From positions 124,001 to 188,000 of the forward strand of contig QYRS01000012.1 in the NCBI GenBank assembly GCA_006503535.1: 64,000 nucleotides of DNA, given 5' to 3'. How positions within the stretch are numbered: position 1 is the stretch's first letter; every line of letters begins with the position of its first letter. The DNA is from Arthrinium phaeospermum (taxonomy: Eukaryota; Ascomycota; Sordariomycetes; Amphisphaeriales; Apiosporaceae). The notes under the pieces were generated by a model. It saw only the letters and a program-made list of their open reading frames with translations. It did no database searches and had not been told where the DNA came from. Positions 1-13,042 of the stretch are shown here, in pieces. The translations under genes were made by a program, and so were the position numbers.

Positions 1-6
1 ACCAAC

Positions 7-1251
<1,245 letters not shown>

Positions 1252-2342
1252 AAACGCAAGCTGCTTGGAATTAAGGGGTGGGACCCGACGTCGGACACAG
1301 ACACGGACATGGACGATTCAGACGAAATCTTGAATCGGGACGCGCTGGGCCGACTGATGGGCGAGTTGGGCATTGCATAGATTAGCGAAGTTTTTGGCGG
1401 GCCTTCTTGGACTTTTACTGGTTCTTGCGAGGAGGCAGCGCATGCAGTGTAGGGGCTGGTATGGGTCGATGGCATGAACGGCATTGTTGGTATGCTACGT
1501 CTGGTTTGGCATAGCGAGCGAGGGTGCCTCGATGATCCAAGAGGGGCACTGACGAGAAATACGACGGCTCTCGGTTGATTATAGACTAGGAGGGGTTAAT
1601 GCCGCAGGTGGCCTGTTTCTTCAGCGGGCGGAAACCGAAGAAAGTGATGGATGTCCTAGGCGAAGACGGTTTCGGCCAGACGAAAAAGCTGGGACAGGCA
1701 GATGAGAAGTCATGATTGTAGTTCAGGGGCAGATTCCGGCTGGATCTGTAGTAGCTGATCTCGATGTTGCAAGGCTGTATTTGTCCACGAACAGGCCAAA
1801 TAGCTGAATGGATATCTCTTTGTTTCCGATATGTTCCGATGCGTAAATTTGCTTGCTGGCCACGAACCATTGCAGCCCGTATCATCTTGATTGATGAGCG
1901 TGCTGATCTCGACTGCATGCTTTTGTTGGGGATGGTGAGGGGGGCAAACGACAGGCGGGGTTATGTTATGCAGCCATCTGCCCTCATCCCTCTTCCGTCC
2001 TAGCAAACATCGGCCATCATGGAGCCATCCAGATAACACCATATGCCATGTCTGACCATTTCCATCGAAGGCATTTCGGTCGGCCTTCTGGGCAACGGTG
2101 GAGTGGCGGGGTAGATGCAATGGGAAAGTACAGCCTCGGCAAGTGATCAGATATTGCACTCACCATGATATAATATCCCCAGCACATATATACATAATTT
2201 AAGGCCCGCCTACTCTGGCCACGACCCGCGGTGCCAATGTTACCGCCGAAGTAACCATGAGCCCTCGACAAGTATCTACGCGATTTTCTCCTCATGCTGA
2301 AGGGGGAGCCAGCCCAGTGGCCTTTCCCGCGTCCTTGTCGGC
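1252..2342. other. Intergenic stretch, MAP kinase 3' side
   Basis: The first 126 bases continue the MAP kinase frame without a stop (to the TAG at 1378-1380) and encode an acidic, Asp/Thr-rich tail; beyond that I see no supported gene. Short open frames on both strands here lack family resemblance. Confidence 0.6.
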
Positions 2343-2975
2343 ATGTGTTACCAAATTGTCGAGCTTTACAGCGCCTGCAGGTGCCTCTACTACCAGCATG
2401 CCGTGGATAGGTGCGCCGCCTTTGATAGGCCTGGCCATTTTGTCACCAAGAAAACGATACTCGTGGGCTATGCCTGCGCGAACCACAGCGCGCAAGGTTA
2501 TCATGAACCCTCGGCAAGCGCTTCCGCCACAGGAGCCTGCACTCCCACGCGGCCTGCTTTGAAGCAAGCTGCCCAGGAGATCCGGCAGAGCGAGAGGGCA
2601 GTCCCGTCCGGGCGGGCTGTGGCAGGGCAGTCTTGTGGGAATCATCTAAGGCCGCCCACCGGGTCAAACCTCCAGGTGCACTTCCTCGGGCACGAGACCC
2701 ACGCCGGCATGCTTTCCGATCTGTACCGGCAGGTGCCCACGAAGATACGCGAGAAGCTAAGCCACTGCTCCCAAAGCCAAAGCGGCATCTTCCTCGGCTG
2801 GGACATCGCGTTTACAGAGAGCGTCGACATTCTCATATTCTTCCTCCGTGGCTGCGCCGATTTCATCATCTGGCTGATGGCCGCGACAGCTTGGACCGTC
2901 ACACTGACTGATACTCACGACGGCTTCGGGATTGGTGCGTTCCGTTGGCATGCAAGATCTTCCTTGGGGGGCTAG
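2343..2975 (+). CDS. Hypothetical fungal protein, Cys-rich N terminus and C-terminal membrane segment
   Basis: I cannot assign a function. The single-exon frame gives 210 residues. The start, MCYQIVELYSACRC, with Tyr- and Cys-rich sequence up to about residue 50, resembles small uncharacterised proteins common in Sordariomycetes. The middle (about 55-110) is low in conserved character. The C-terminal part has a hydrophobic segment (about 160-185, LIFFLRG...IIWLMAATAWTV) followed by a GFGIGAF motif, similar in style to the C-terminal membrane tails of fungal heterokaryon-type hypothetical proteins. It may therefore be two conserved pieces joined across an unrecognised intron, or a remnant. The ATG is the first in frame. 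The neighbouring sulfate permease is convergent. Confidence 0.5.
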   Translation: MCYQIVELYSACRCLYYQHAVDRCAAFDRPGHFVTKKTILVGYACANHSAQGYHEPSASASATGACTPTRPALKQAAQEIRQSERAVPSGRAVAGQSCGNHLRPPTGSNLQVHFLGHETHAGMLSDLYRQVPTKIREKLSHCSQSQSGIFLGWDIAFTESVDILIFFLRGCADFIIWLMAATAWTVTLTDTHDGFGIGAFRWHARSSLGG

Positions 2976-3100
2976 TTCACTCGTTGTTCACTACCACTTG
3001 GAAGCTGATTATATGAAATGAATAACGGCACTTTTCGCCATGACGGGGGCAGGATGAGAACGGCTGATACCTCTGTCTCAGCCTCCAATGATCAGATCTA

Positions 3101-6008
3101 CTACCACAACGTGGAATTTACAACACAGCTGCTGTGGACAGCACTGGCACTGGCGTGTCTCGTAGCGGCTTCAACCGCTGCTGCGAGATCAGCGTGGAAA
3201 TACGGCCTGTCCGTGGCCGTTACCGGGGCCAGTCGCCGTCGTACCTCATTATGCGGACGGCCTGCGGCCTCAGACGGCTGTGGCTTAACCTCGATATCCT
3301 CGCCATCGCCAGGGGCAACCTCAGTCTCCGAACCACACGACTCTTCGTCATTACTGACCCGCCCCGCCGGCGGGGTCGTTACAGTACCCCCAACGCCGCC
3401 CGCTTCGCTCTCGTAACGTGCTGCCAGACTGAATCCGGGTCTGGCGGTGGTGCCATCACTGCGATTGCAGCAACCGAACCCGTTGGCGGCGAACGCCTTG
3501 CGCGTCCACCGGTTGCGCAGATGGGCAAAGTGCCACTCTACGAGGCTTGGTGCGGCCCAGCGATCAAGCTGCGCGCGCAGGTCCGCTAGGCCCTCGACAG
3601 CGCCGCTGTCGGTGTGATTGATGGTGGCGCAGTCGAGGACGACGGCGCGGAGGGTCGGGAGGGGTTGCGATTCCTCTTCTGCAGCAGGCGCTGTGGATGA
3701 TGAACGGGGCGAGCTACCGCTGCTGTCGAAAGCTGGGTCCATCCGTATTGGTTTATTGTTGGGAAAAGAGGGTTCATTCCAGGGGCGATCCTGCGAAAGG
3801 AGAGCGGGGGGTTGTCAGTAAACTGTGGATTTGTTGTCAAAGGTAGGAGAATTGGGGAAGGGTGTAGCTTACCCCTGGGTGCGCATACTCGGGCACGGTA
3901 GTACGGCGGGTGTGGCTCATGATTCGGTCGGCGAGCGTGTCGGTGAGCTGCGCTTGGTTGATGTAACTGAATCCGTTGGGGAAGCGGAAGACGAAGACCC
4001 CTGGGTACGGCGAGATGATGGCGACTCGGGGGTTGATGGCCTCGCCTCGATCAAGACGGAAGAAGACGTCTCGTGCTAACGGAAGCCCTGATACGATGGC
4101 CTCATTATTTCCGCTCTGGTGAACAGGCGGAACCTGGGACACTGCAGTCTTGGAGGGCGATGCTGGCCGTTGTCGCTCGGTGGAGTTGATCAGGTTTTGG
4201 GATCCCGCTTCTGCGAGATCATCTGCCTCGGGCTTGCTGTGTTTTCCCGTGGCGCCGTGGCTGGGCTTGTCTTGAGCAAGTGAATGATGATGATAGGGAT
4301 ATACGGCGACACGGCCCAAGAACTGGCCTGAGGACTTGGCAATCCTCAACAGCAGCAGTGCCAGCGACAGCGCCACGGTGACGTATATGCCGTCCTCAAG
4401 GGAGTCAAAGATGGCGACGAGGACGCCGACGAAGAAAAACACCAGGTCGGGCGGCGCGGTATGCCACATGCGGACCAGCTCGGCGGGCGGCGTGATGAGG
4501 TTGTAGACGGCGTGGATGATGAGGGCCGAGAGGCTCGCGAGCGGGACGTAGTAGAGGATTGAAGTCAAGGCGTAGAGAGCCAGGACCAGCACGAAGCCAT
4601 TGAAGACGCCGGCCAAGGGGGTGCGCACGCCCGCCTTGGACAGGATGGCGGTGCCGCTGAAGGAGCCCGTCGACGCGTAGGCACCCACAAAGGGGCCCGT
4701 CAGGTTCGTGAAGGCAATGGAGATCAACTCTTGCGACGGCACCACCGTGTAGTCGTTGATGCGCCCGAACGACTTGCCGATGGCAATGTGCTCGATCAGC
4801 AGGATGATGACGGTCGGCGGCAGCTGAGGCAGGATCGCCATGATGAGTTTTGGGTGGAAGCTGGGCGGGCCGTTGTGGATGAAGCCTGAAGAGAACTTGA
4901 TTAGTCGTCGCCGGTCAGAGGCGCAGGCAGATGCATGATGCGTACCTCGTGGCAACTGTCCCAGAATGCGGAACTTGGAGTCTTCGAAGGGCACCTTGCG
5001 GTGCACCAGGAAACTGACAAAGGTGAAGAGCAAGATGGTCACGCTCAACCGCAGCGAGCAGAACATGTTCCACATGCGCACGCGCTTCAGATCCCGCTGT
5101 TCCATGCGGTTGCAATACCACTTGATGAGCGCGAGGAGAACCAGCCCCGAAACCCCAATGGCGGCATCCAGGTTCGTGTGCGGCAGCGCCCTGCAGGCGT
5201 CGACGAAGACCCGGTACGGGGCGTTCTTGGAGTTGACCTCGGCCTGGACGCCCAGTAACGCGGGGACCTGGCTCAGCGAGATGGTGAAGGCAGCGCCCGT
5301 GACGAAGGCGGCAATGGCGACGTGCGGGATGAATTCGATGAGCCAGTCGAGGCGCAGAAGGCCAAATACCAGCAGCACGCAGCCCGCGAGGAAGGCGTGC
5401 GTCCTGGCCACCTGCTCCCGCGTGTAATGCTGCTCGGGCTGCTGCTCCAGGACCTCGTTGACCGTCTTGCCCACCAGCAGCGACACAACCGCCGTCGCCC
5501 CGATGGCCACGTCCTTGGACGTTCCGAAGAGCCAGTACAGCGCTGCGCCTGTGAAGCTGGTGTACAGGCCATACTCGGGGCTCAGGCCGGCGAGGAGGGC
5601 GTAGGCCATGGCTTGCGGGATGACCACCAGTCCCAGCGTGACGCCTTGGGGGGAATAGCAAGGGTTAGATAGTTACATTACATAAAGTAGTCATGGGATC
5701 TGTTAAAATGCGAAGAACCAGGACCAACTCAACCGTGGGTGTCGCATACCTGCAATAGCATCCGCCAGAAGCCAGCGTGAATTATACCGTCCTATCCATG
5801 ATGTAAACGGGAAAAAGCTGGTGATGAATGGTACTATATCGTGCCTTGTGGGTAAGTGGTACCGTAACCACCCGCCGATTGTGGGTTCTTCCTCGAGGTA
5901 TGGTTCGAACGGCGCTGCATCTTGATGCCGATGTGCTTCCAAGTCTAGATCGAGAGCCTTTCGTATTAGCTTTCCAAGTTTTGCCGTTCTACCAGTCCCG
6001 ACAGCCAT
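3101..6008 (-). CDS. SulP-family sulfate permease with C-terminal STAS domain
   Basis: Plasma-membrane sulfate uptake transporter (SLC26/SulP), the entry step of sulfate assimilation. Exons on the minus strand are 6008-5750, 5644-4946, 4885-3873 and 3790-3101, giving 886 residues. The N-terminal cytosolic part contains a TSWIGRY-like segment, then the SulP signature beginning GVTLGLVVIPQAMAYALLAGL, followed by roughly 10-12 hydrophobic helices. After them comes a Ser/Pro/His-rich linker and a STAS domain whose strand-helix motif LDCATINHTDSGAVEGL is clear. Introns are 5645-5749, 4886-4945 (60 bp, in frame) and 3791-3872, all GT/AG. The C-terminal 100 residues beyond STAS are unusually long and acidic/Ala-rich. 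Expression of such genes is usually repressed by sulfur sufficiency, but I see no clear element proving it here. Confidence 0.93.
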
Positions 6009-7159
6009 GATGCTCTAGGTCCCAGATGATGGAAACAGTGCGGTATGTGTATGGAAGTACGCATACGATTGGTTTTCCCACGACAACGAGAGCTAGAGGT
6101 GTAGACCATGCGGAAATCACAGCAACAGAATAAAGGAAACAGTAACCAGCAATGAAGCGGGCGGTGAATCATTTCTATATCTCTCCTAATCCGAAAAAAA
6201 GAGCAGCCAAGCAGCCGAGGCCCAATGCCGGCTGGTCGACCGGTACCCTTCTCTGCCGTCCGACAGGACAGAGGGATAGAAGCGCAAGCCAGGAACGAAT
6301 GACAATGCAAGGCTCGAAAACCCAAGAGGCAAGCGATTGTGGGTTTGAACCGTCGCCCCAGCCGTTCCGGCGTATTCGAATTGTGCTCGCCCAGAAACAA
6401 AAATTACCCAAGGTTGTGGCTGAAGCTTGTCGCTGCATGTTACGAAACATTGCAAATCAAAAGAGCTTCTACCGCGGCTCTCTCTTTCGCCAATCATCAT
6501 CAATCCCCTTCTTTGCCCCTTGAAAGTTTCTGCTTCGTCTGTAGTAACGACAGAAGACAGACTGTTTGGGGGACAGAGGCGGGCTGGGGCAGTGTAGTGT
6601 GGCCATGAGGGCTTTGGCGCAAAAGCATATCTCAAGGTTTTCGAACGTAACAGCATGCCATTCTGTTTGACGCATTCGAGTTTCCCACCCGTCAGGCAAA
6701 GCTAACCTGCCGATAGCCGCTGCCAGAGAAGGAAGAAAGAACGTCGAGACGAATACACAAGCTTCCCTTCCCGTACGGGTAGATTGACGCCAAGGAGCAA
6801 GCCAAGGCGTCTTGGGTTTTACAAGTAGAGGTGAGCCCCTTGGCAGAACCGGACGACAGGTTTTGGTCGCGTGAGGCGCGGAGTGCCAGTGACACTCGAG
6901 CCGCACCGGTAGCCGCCTCGGCTTCCGTTCCCGTGCGCCGCCCACCAAGATGGTTGCGGGCCGTTAGCGGGCGGCCGTCGGCAGAGGAAGCTGCTGCTGC
7001 TTTCGCTTGCCACCGAATAAGATGATTGGCCAGGGCAGAAATCTTGGGCTCATTGCTCAACAACTACATATTAACGCCGCTTCATCTATCAGCATGCAGG
7101 TCTCATATAAGTTATAATTCAACATACTTGATATGCCTAAATTCATGTGCAATTGTCAT
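6009..7159. other. Intergenic; sulfate permease upstream region
   Basis: About 1.15 kb upstream of the sulfate permease start and downstream of the F-box gene. No supported gene is seen; open frames here are short and without family character. Confidence 0.6.
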
Positions 7160-8631
7160 TCATCGTTGCGTTCCACGCACGACTCGATTTGAAAGGGGAG
7201 TGGTGGCGAACCCAGCCGGCGCCGGGGCAAGTGGCACCGAAAACTCTTGGCCCAAACAGCTACCCTTATGATGTGCATCCTCTGCCCATCTCGCTAGCCA
7301 TACCCCGAGGTCATGTCCAGATAAATCCAGGTGATCACTTCGTGGGCCTTGTACACTGAAGACGATAGGATCAGCATGACCCCTGATGAATTGCCGTGGG
7401 CAGTGTATCTGAAGACGCTCTAAGGAGCCGATATTCTTACACCCTGATAAGGAGGCCACGGCAGCGGCCCAATGGTTTGTGTAGTTGGATTCAGAATTGG
7501 TATCATGCAGCGTGATACGGCGGAGAATTAGGTGCTCGAGATGTGGCGGTAGACTTCTTAGAAGACGGGATAGCTCATCAACAAAGACGTCTGCCCGCCC
7601 TAGCTCAAGCGACCGCAGATTGTCCCACACCTTTGTGTCTAGTAGCCATCGGAGGCAGCATGTATTCAGCATGCCTCCAGTTTCCGTGGTTATCAAGTTG
7701 ATTCGAAGGTCACTCAGGTTCGAGGCATTTTCAAGAAACCGAGTAAGGCTTGTTGCTGGGTCCCAGCCATTGCCAATGCTGCACCCAATTCGGCCCAGCA
7801 AAGTCGCTGGTTTCATTCTAAGATCGACAGAAAGTGCCTTCAGGTTGGAAATGACGGGCGATACCACCTGTTCCATGAATGACGGGAGTACAAAGGCCGA
7901 ACCGGCCACTCCCGACCGACCCATCAGAATCTCAAGCCGCGACGGCCGCGCACGTGATTTTCCCAATGCATAGATCACCACCCTGAAGCACTGTGTCTGA
8001 AACCTGCTGTGATCCCGCAGACTTTGAATACCTGCCGTGGTGAGTTTGAGACCGGTCTGTTTCTCGAATCCGTAACTCTGCGAGGGGATATTGGGATCGT
8101 ATTGATGCCCGGTTTCTCTTGCGAGATTCCCCACCCCTACCACATCAGGTCGTAGGTTGCTGAAGGCCATTGTCAACATTTCTCGGTCTAGTCCGGTACT
8201 CATGAAGATGGTTTGGTCAGTGGAGAAGTCTTCAAGCGGCCTCGTTTCGACGGCCTGGCGAGTTAGCCAGAAGTGCTCAGACCCGATATACTCGTAGCCG
8301 AGGTAGTCGCAACCGATTATGACATGCTGTAAGTATTGCGCTAGCCTTGATGTTGAAATGTCGACCAAGGCCTGCAAGCTGAAATGGCTGCGCACTACAG
8401 GTAGGGACGGTCAACCACAAGGCTTTCAGAGTGTGTTCGAGAGAAGGAGAGAGAAAACGGGGTGAGCGTACTGAACTGCCGTCTAGTAAAGTATTGCCGG
8501 GCAAAAGTCTGGAAGAGGAGGGCGTCCAAGTCCTTGCATACAAGACGCAAAGCCAGGAAGTTTGCGGTAGACAGGCAGGCAACTACCTTTAGTAAAAGTT
8601 CTGATGGCAAGCTCCTGATGAACATGACCAT
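7160..8631 (-). CDS. F-box protein
   Basis: Predicted substrate adaptor of an SCF ubiquitin ligase. Two exons, 8631-8472 and 8394-7160, encode 464 residues. The F-box lies at the very N terminus (IRSLPSELLLKVVACLSTANFLALRLVCKDL), matching the fungal LPxELLxxIxxxL consensus, followed by the FFT/YFTRRQF-HSLQALVDIS segment that typically follows the box in fungal F-box proteins. The intron 8395-8471 (GTACGC...CTGTAG) is required to join the two frames and restores that segment exactly. The remainder resembles leucine-rich repeat-like fungal F-box C termini (LRSLELGRA, HLEHLILRRITL) but no repeat count is certain. The start is the MVMFIRSLP methionine; no earlier in-frame ATG fits. It is divergent from the gene at 9269. 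Confidence 0.85.
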
Positions 8632-9268
8632 CTTTGAACTCGATACGAGACTGGGGTTTTGTCCGAGATTGAGCGAAAATGTTTCTTCCTGGTAAAGAGG
8701 GCGATCCAATTACTGTCAGTGTTGATCTATCTGCCAATTGTTCTTTGTCGCTACTGGGGGCTGGATGTTGGTTGATGTTCGATTCATATTTGCTTCGCAT
8801 CGAGAATGCGGTCCATACTCATTGCAGTGTTGGTCATTCCTCGCGAAGTGCTGTGTGCCGTCCGCTATGCCCCGTGCACATACCCATGCCCATGCCCGGG
8901 TGTTACCGCCAGAGCCAAGCTTTCTCAAGCGACCTTCCGCCGCATAGGAGGCTGAAGGAGAAGGCACATCATTGCCAATGGGGGCACCGGTATGCGGTGA
9001 AGCTGAAGCGGGAAGAATAAGAAAGGTCGAAATGTCGGGTGGGGGTGCCTGGGAAGGTGCTCAGCGGTGCTCTGATGCACCCATGCACCCCCCACAGTAC
9101 CTAAATTGGGTGCTCACCTCACCTGGTTCTAGGCTCAAGGTTCAACATGGGAGGCAATCAATCAGTCCACCATCACACAGACAGATATCTCTAGGTATGC
9201 TGCCCAACCACTACCTAGGTACCTACCATTTTCTTCTTTATTCATATCTGCCACGTCTCACTGTCGCC
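8632..9268. promoter_or_regulatory. Divergent promoter region between two hypothetical/F-box genes
   Basis: 637 bp between the divergent starts at 8631 (-) and 9269 (+). It includes a run of CCATGCACCC/CCCACAGTACCT-type sequence near 9080-9110 and repeated CTAGGTA/CCTAGGT motifs near 9190-9225. No specific binding site can be named. Confidence 0.4.
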
Positions 9269-10360
9269 ATGGCCAAGAGGCATTTGGACCCCGACACCGG
9301 CCTGGTCTATTATGAGAGTCAGTTCCAGCACCGGACGCCACATGACAACTGGCACATGAGACCTATCAATCCCGCACGCAGGCCACCCGGCGGATCCAGG
9401 GGAGCTCGGTCGTTGATGGACATGACCATGACCGTCATCGGCGACAACTTGAACCTGGTCTCGGCACAAGCCTTGAAATGCTGCCCGGAACTGCTCAGGT
9501 GGCGCATCTTGGACCATTTCTATGACGAAGGCCGCCTGCTCAATTTCCATGGCTGGAAGACCTTCCTTGACACCTTGGCAGGCCGCGAGCACCCCAGCAA
9601 GAAAGACAAACCCTTTGGCTTTGACGGAGTCTTTCGCTTCTACCGAGTGTCCATTGGCGACCCCAGGACTCCTCTGTCCGTCTTCTTGGACCCACTGAGA
9701 TCGAACCCGCTGAAATCGCCCGAAGTCACCTTCCTTGTGCGGCTCACAATAAGCCACGGAGCCTCATTCGGCAAGAACGAAATGTTGGCTCTGGCAGGGT
9801 TGGAAAACCTTTGCACCCTCTCCATCATGTCTCCGGAGCTTGATCCCGACTTGGGCGGATTCCCCCGCGTGGACGATCGCCTCGTCAGGGAATGGTCACT
9901 GCTGCGTCGTCCCTTCCCGTCCCTGCGGACTTTGAGAATCTGGGGGAACGGATTCACGACTTTTCGGTCTCTAGAGCATGTTCTCGCCTTTCCTCTGCTT
10001 CAGGTCTATAACGTGGCCGGAAGGTACACGGACTGGAATTCTCGGAAACTCGACGGGAGATATCAATACCTGTGGATCCGAGACCGACCTGAAGACCCCG
10101 ACCAACCCATTGAGGCCGAGTTCAAGAAAATCAGGGATCCATATGCTGTGATGCATCTTGGTCTTGTGGACGGGGTAAGATTCCGAGAGGCATCCCCGAC
10201 CTCGAGATACGAAACATGTTACACTTATGTATACAACGGGCGACGGCCTAAACCAAACGGTAAGCGACCGATCAGTTCTATATCTGAACCCGTGCCCGCG
10301 CCCAAGGGAAAACGGCTTTTGAACATCGATCAAGTCTTCTCCCAGTTCTCGAACTCTTGA
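9269..10360 (+). CDS. Hypothetical fungal protein, single exon
   Basis: Function unknown. 363 residues without introns. The start at the MAKRHLDPDTGLVYYES methionine is preferred to an upstream in-frame ATG at 8972 because the upstream extension is low-quality sequence overlapping the promoter and this ATG has a good context (GCCATGG). The body has many Leu/Pro-rich stretches (LENLCTLSIMSPEL, FPSLRTLRIWGNGF, LEHVLAFPLLQVYNV) that look like degenerate leucine-rich strands of the kind seen in fungal F-box-associated proteins, but I see no clear F-box. The C terminus is basic (KPNGKRPI...APKGKRLL) and could carry a nuclear signal; that is inference. It follows an F-box gene divergently, so the two may be related lineage-variable genes. 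Confidence 0.75.
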   Translation: MAKRHLDPDTGLVYYESQFQHRTPHDNWHMRPINPARRPPGGSRGARSLMDMTMTVIGDNLNLVSAQALKCCPELLRWRILDHFYDEGRLLNFHGWKTFLDTLAGREHPSKKDKPFGFDGVFRFYRVSIGDPRTPLSVFLDPLRSNPLKSPEVTFLVRLTISHGASFGKNEMLALAGLENLCTLSIMSPELDPDLGGFPRVDDRLVREWSLLRRPFPSLRTLRIWGNGFTTFRSLEHVLAFPLLQVYNVAGRYTDWNSRKLDGRYQYLWIRDRPEDPDQPIEAEFKKIRDPYAVMHLGLVDGVRFREASPTSRYETCYTYVYNGRRPKPNGKRPISSISEPVPAPKGKRLLNIDQVFSQFSNS

Positions 10361-11095
10361 CCATGGCAAGCAATATCGAACGTGAGGCCGTTCGGTCCGA
10401 ATGTCTGTCACGGCTTACAATATACCTACGAGCGACTTTGGTGGGCTGCATTATTGATACAATTACTTTGTGTATCGCTGCCCTTGCGCATACTAACCCA
10501 GAATCGGTGAGCAGGTTTCTACCTTCCAAGCCACGGCTCCTACTAAAGATCACGTAGGATTTGGTGCCGCCGTAATCTCGACGGTTCGTTCAATACATGC
10601 AACAAGCACATGTTGGGATATACAGCGGTTGCGAATACTATTGAGCGACATGGCGATTCACCCACAGCAGAAGTACCACAGCGCAGGGCGCGGGCGACAC
10701 ATCCAATATACCCCAGACAGGATGCGTGTACGCGAGGGGGTCTCTCAGCGACCATTTGATCATGTAACAACTTTACGATAGCTGGTGTATGTATCTTGGT
10801 TCAAGCTTATCAAGGTTACATAACATTCAATAAAATGACATGGATAAAGTGCATGAGCCGAGTGGAAGCCATCTGGCGTGCCAAAAATGGCCGTCCAACA
10901 AGGTTTGAGACATATCACAGGTTACCCCCCTCTACTTGTTAGGGCTAGCCGAGCCGAAATGTTCTCAAGGCCAATCCTGGACGCCTACCAACGTGGACCC
11001 TGATGATTCCCAACGTGCACTTCCTAGTATCCGACCTGGAATCTCCTTGACCATACGACTACGTCCGGACACTCGTCTCCTATCAATCTGACATC
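10361..11095. other. Intergenic, chitosanase upstream region
   Basis: 735 bp, mildly AT-rich, with no supported gene. It probably contains the chitosanase promoter in its last few hundred bases (pyrimidine-rich run before 11096). Confidence 0.5.
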
Positions 11096-12129
11096 ATGCG
11101 ACTCTTGCGCTCCACGGTCATCGTTGCCGCTCTCGTGTCAACATGTACATCCAGAGAAATCCCCCTCAAAGTCAAGGAATTCCAAGACCACATAAGAGGG
11201 GGCAGTCGATGCAGCAAAATGCTGGCCTCAGGTCTCCGGACTTCTTTGGATGGTCCTAAGAGTATCAACAACGCATTTCTGGCTCTGTCGGCAAACACAC
11301 GGCTGACATCAAGACTCTAGCTTGGTATTATTGTGGCGACTATCTCACTGCCACCGGCAGTTTTCTGTACGCCGCCAGCTCGGCGCTATCGTCAGAAGCA
11401 AACCGATCTTCCACTCTGACGATTGATTGCGGCGGAACGCGGGGCGGGCCAGAAGATACCGGTCTCTGCGACCGCCTCTACGATGGGCCAGCCAAGGGCA
11501 CGTCATTCCAGCATCTGATGAAACCCAGTCACATTCCGGTCAAAGATCTGAACTCCTACTTCCATCCTTATGTCGCCTTGGGGAATTTCCAACCAATTCA
11601 GCACAGTGGGGGTGACTTGGTGGAATTTGATCCGCAACGTTATGTGGTTGAGCCGTTGAGTATCGTGGCGGTACTGTGCAATGGAAAAATGGTAAGGGCA
11701 AGGCATACCCAACCCTGCAAGGGGCATATTGTTTCTCGCACCGTATTCTTAACGTATTTCCCTCTTGCATAGTTCTATGGCTTGTGGGCCGACACCAACA
11801 ACAATACGGTGCCCCGGCCGCTCGTGGGCCAGCTCTCGGTGGCCATGGCCAAGATGTGCTACGGCGAGCATGCCGTCGAGACACAGCAACGGCTGGACAC
11901 CAGCGATCTCATGTTCTTGGCCTTTACCGGCACCCAAGCGGCGCCGGGATATTATGGTGCCGACTGGGATGCCGAGACGCCCACGGAGTTCGAGCAGGGT
12001 CTGGCCCTGCTGGGGAATAAGCTCATCAAAAGGCGGGTTCTCCCCGGCAAGGCCGCCCCTCAGAGGGACCTGCCGGGCACCCTGCTCTGGCTCGCTCTGA
12101 TGGCGGCTAGTCTTGTTGTCTACTTATAA
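11096..12129 (+). CDS. GH75-type fungal chitosanase-like protein, catalytic Glu replaced by Gln
   Basis: Secreted glycoside hydrolase family 75 fold, a family that cleaves chitosan. Exons 11096-11261, 11321-11691 and 11773-12129 give 297 residues. The protein opens with a signal peptide (MRLLRSTVIVAALVSTCTS). Family landmarks follow in order: [64 protein letters not shown] and LMFLAFTGTQA. The catalytic Asp of GH75 corresponds to D186 in WADTN, but the second catalytic acid, a Glu in the following VGE segment in characterised chitosanases, is Gln (Q199, VGQLSVAMAK). The C terminus ends in a hydrophobic tail (LLWLALMAASLVVYL), suggesting a GPI anchor. Intron 1 (11262-11320) has donor GTATCA and branch-like GCTGAC; intron 2 is 11692-11772. 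Activity is therefore in doubt. Confidence 0.85.
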
Positions 12130-13042
12130 TGCGGGGGGAGCTAAAGCAGGGGGGAACGTGGGCTGCGGGCCTCGATTGCGGCACCATTCTAGATGATGAT
12201 ACTGCCCAAGATGACATGATACGCAATGGGAGAGTGTATATATAGAACTATTAATGGTAATGCCCCTCGCCCCAGCCTCTGGCGTGCGTCACTCGAGCTG
12301 ACTGCCACAGCATCTGCTGCGTCGTATTCGTCCAATATGCCAGCTGGCTGCCCCCAACCAGGAGCCCCGAGACATGTTCGTTCGGGCGGAACGTCATCCG
12401 TGCCCCAGCGCCCCGATCTGAAATCAGACCAGTCATCGGGATGGAGGCGTGATAGGTGCCGTGGCTCGGGGTCCTTCAGACGGCCCACATTGCCTTTGGG
12501 GCTTGGATCTCCTCAGATTCTTAGGTTTTTTTTTGATGCCTGACTGGAATAGCTTTTCGCCAAGCAGCGTAGGAGATCCGAGTAAGGCTAGCCAAGCGTC
12601 GCAAGTGACGCTGCGGTCTGATCTCGAGGAGCTAGCCGACGACTTCGGACGGCGGGGCGTTGGGGATCTGGCGACTTTAGCCGTATAAAGACAAGAACTC
12701 GCTATGCTTTAGACTTTTCCGCTGCAGCACTTGACTGACAAGCGTACAGACAAAGCGACATTGGCATTTCCAACGACGACGACGCTCGCTTCTTCTTCAT
12801 CAAGAACCCTTCCCCCTCCAACTCCCAGCCTCTGCATGTCACGTAGATAGCGTATAGGAGACACGCGCTTTCCACCCCCCCTTCTTGGCTGGACTCCTTC
12901 GCAAGACAGAGCACGGAGAGGTAACGAAATCTTGAATCCACTTGTGCAATTTGTCGCACTTCAGATTGTGTGATATATTTTCTCTCCGTCTGTTGACCCT
13001 GGCGAGGTGCCATCCAGAGTAAGACGGCAAGCAAGCGGCATC
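12130..13042. other. Intergenic upstream of MFS gene
   Basis: About 0.9 kb without a supported gene. A T-run at about 12528-12535 and a pyrimidine-rich stretch near 12780-12810 precede the MFS start. Confidence 0.5.

Noticed and set aside
5890..5960. GGTTCGAAC resembling a tRNA B box
   Set aside because: It lies inside the first exon of the sulfate permease and no cloverleaf or A box can be drawn around it.
8972..9268. N-terminal extension of the hypothetical gene at 9269
   Set aside because: In frame but repetitive, promoter-like sequence; the 9269 ATG has a strong context.
11232..11320. 89-bp intron 1 in the chitosanase gene with donor GTCTCC
   Set aside because: In phase, but it would delete GLRTSLDGPK, which fits the family spacing; donor GTATCA at 11262 with a CTGAC branch site is better.
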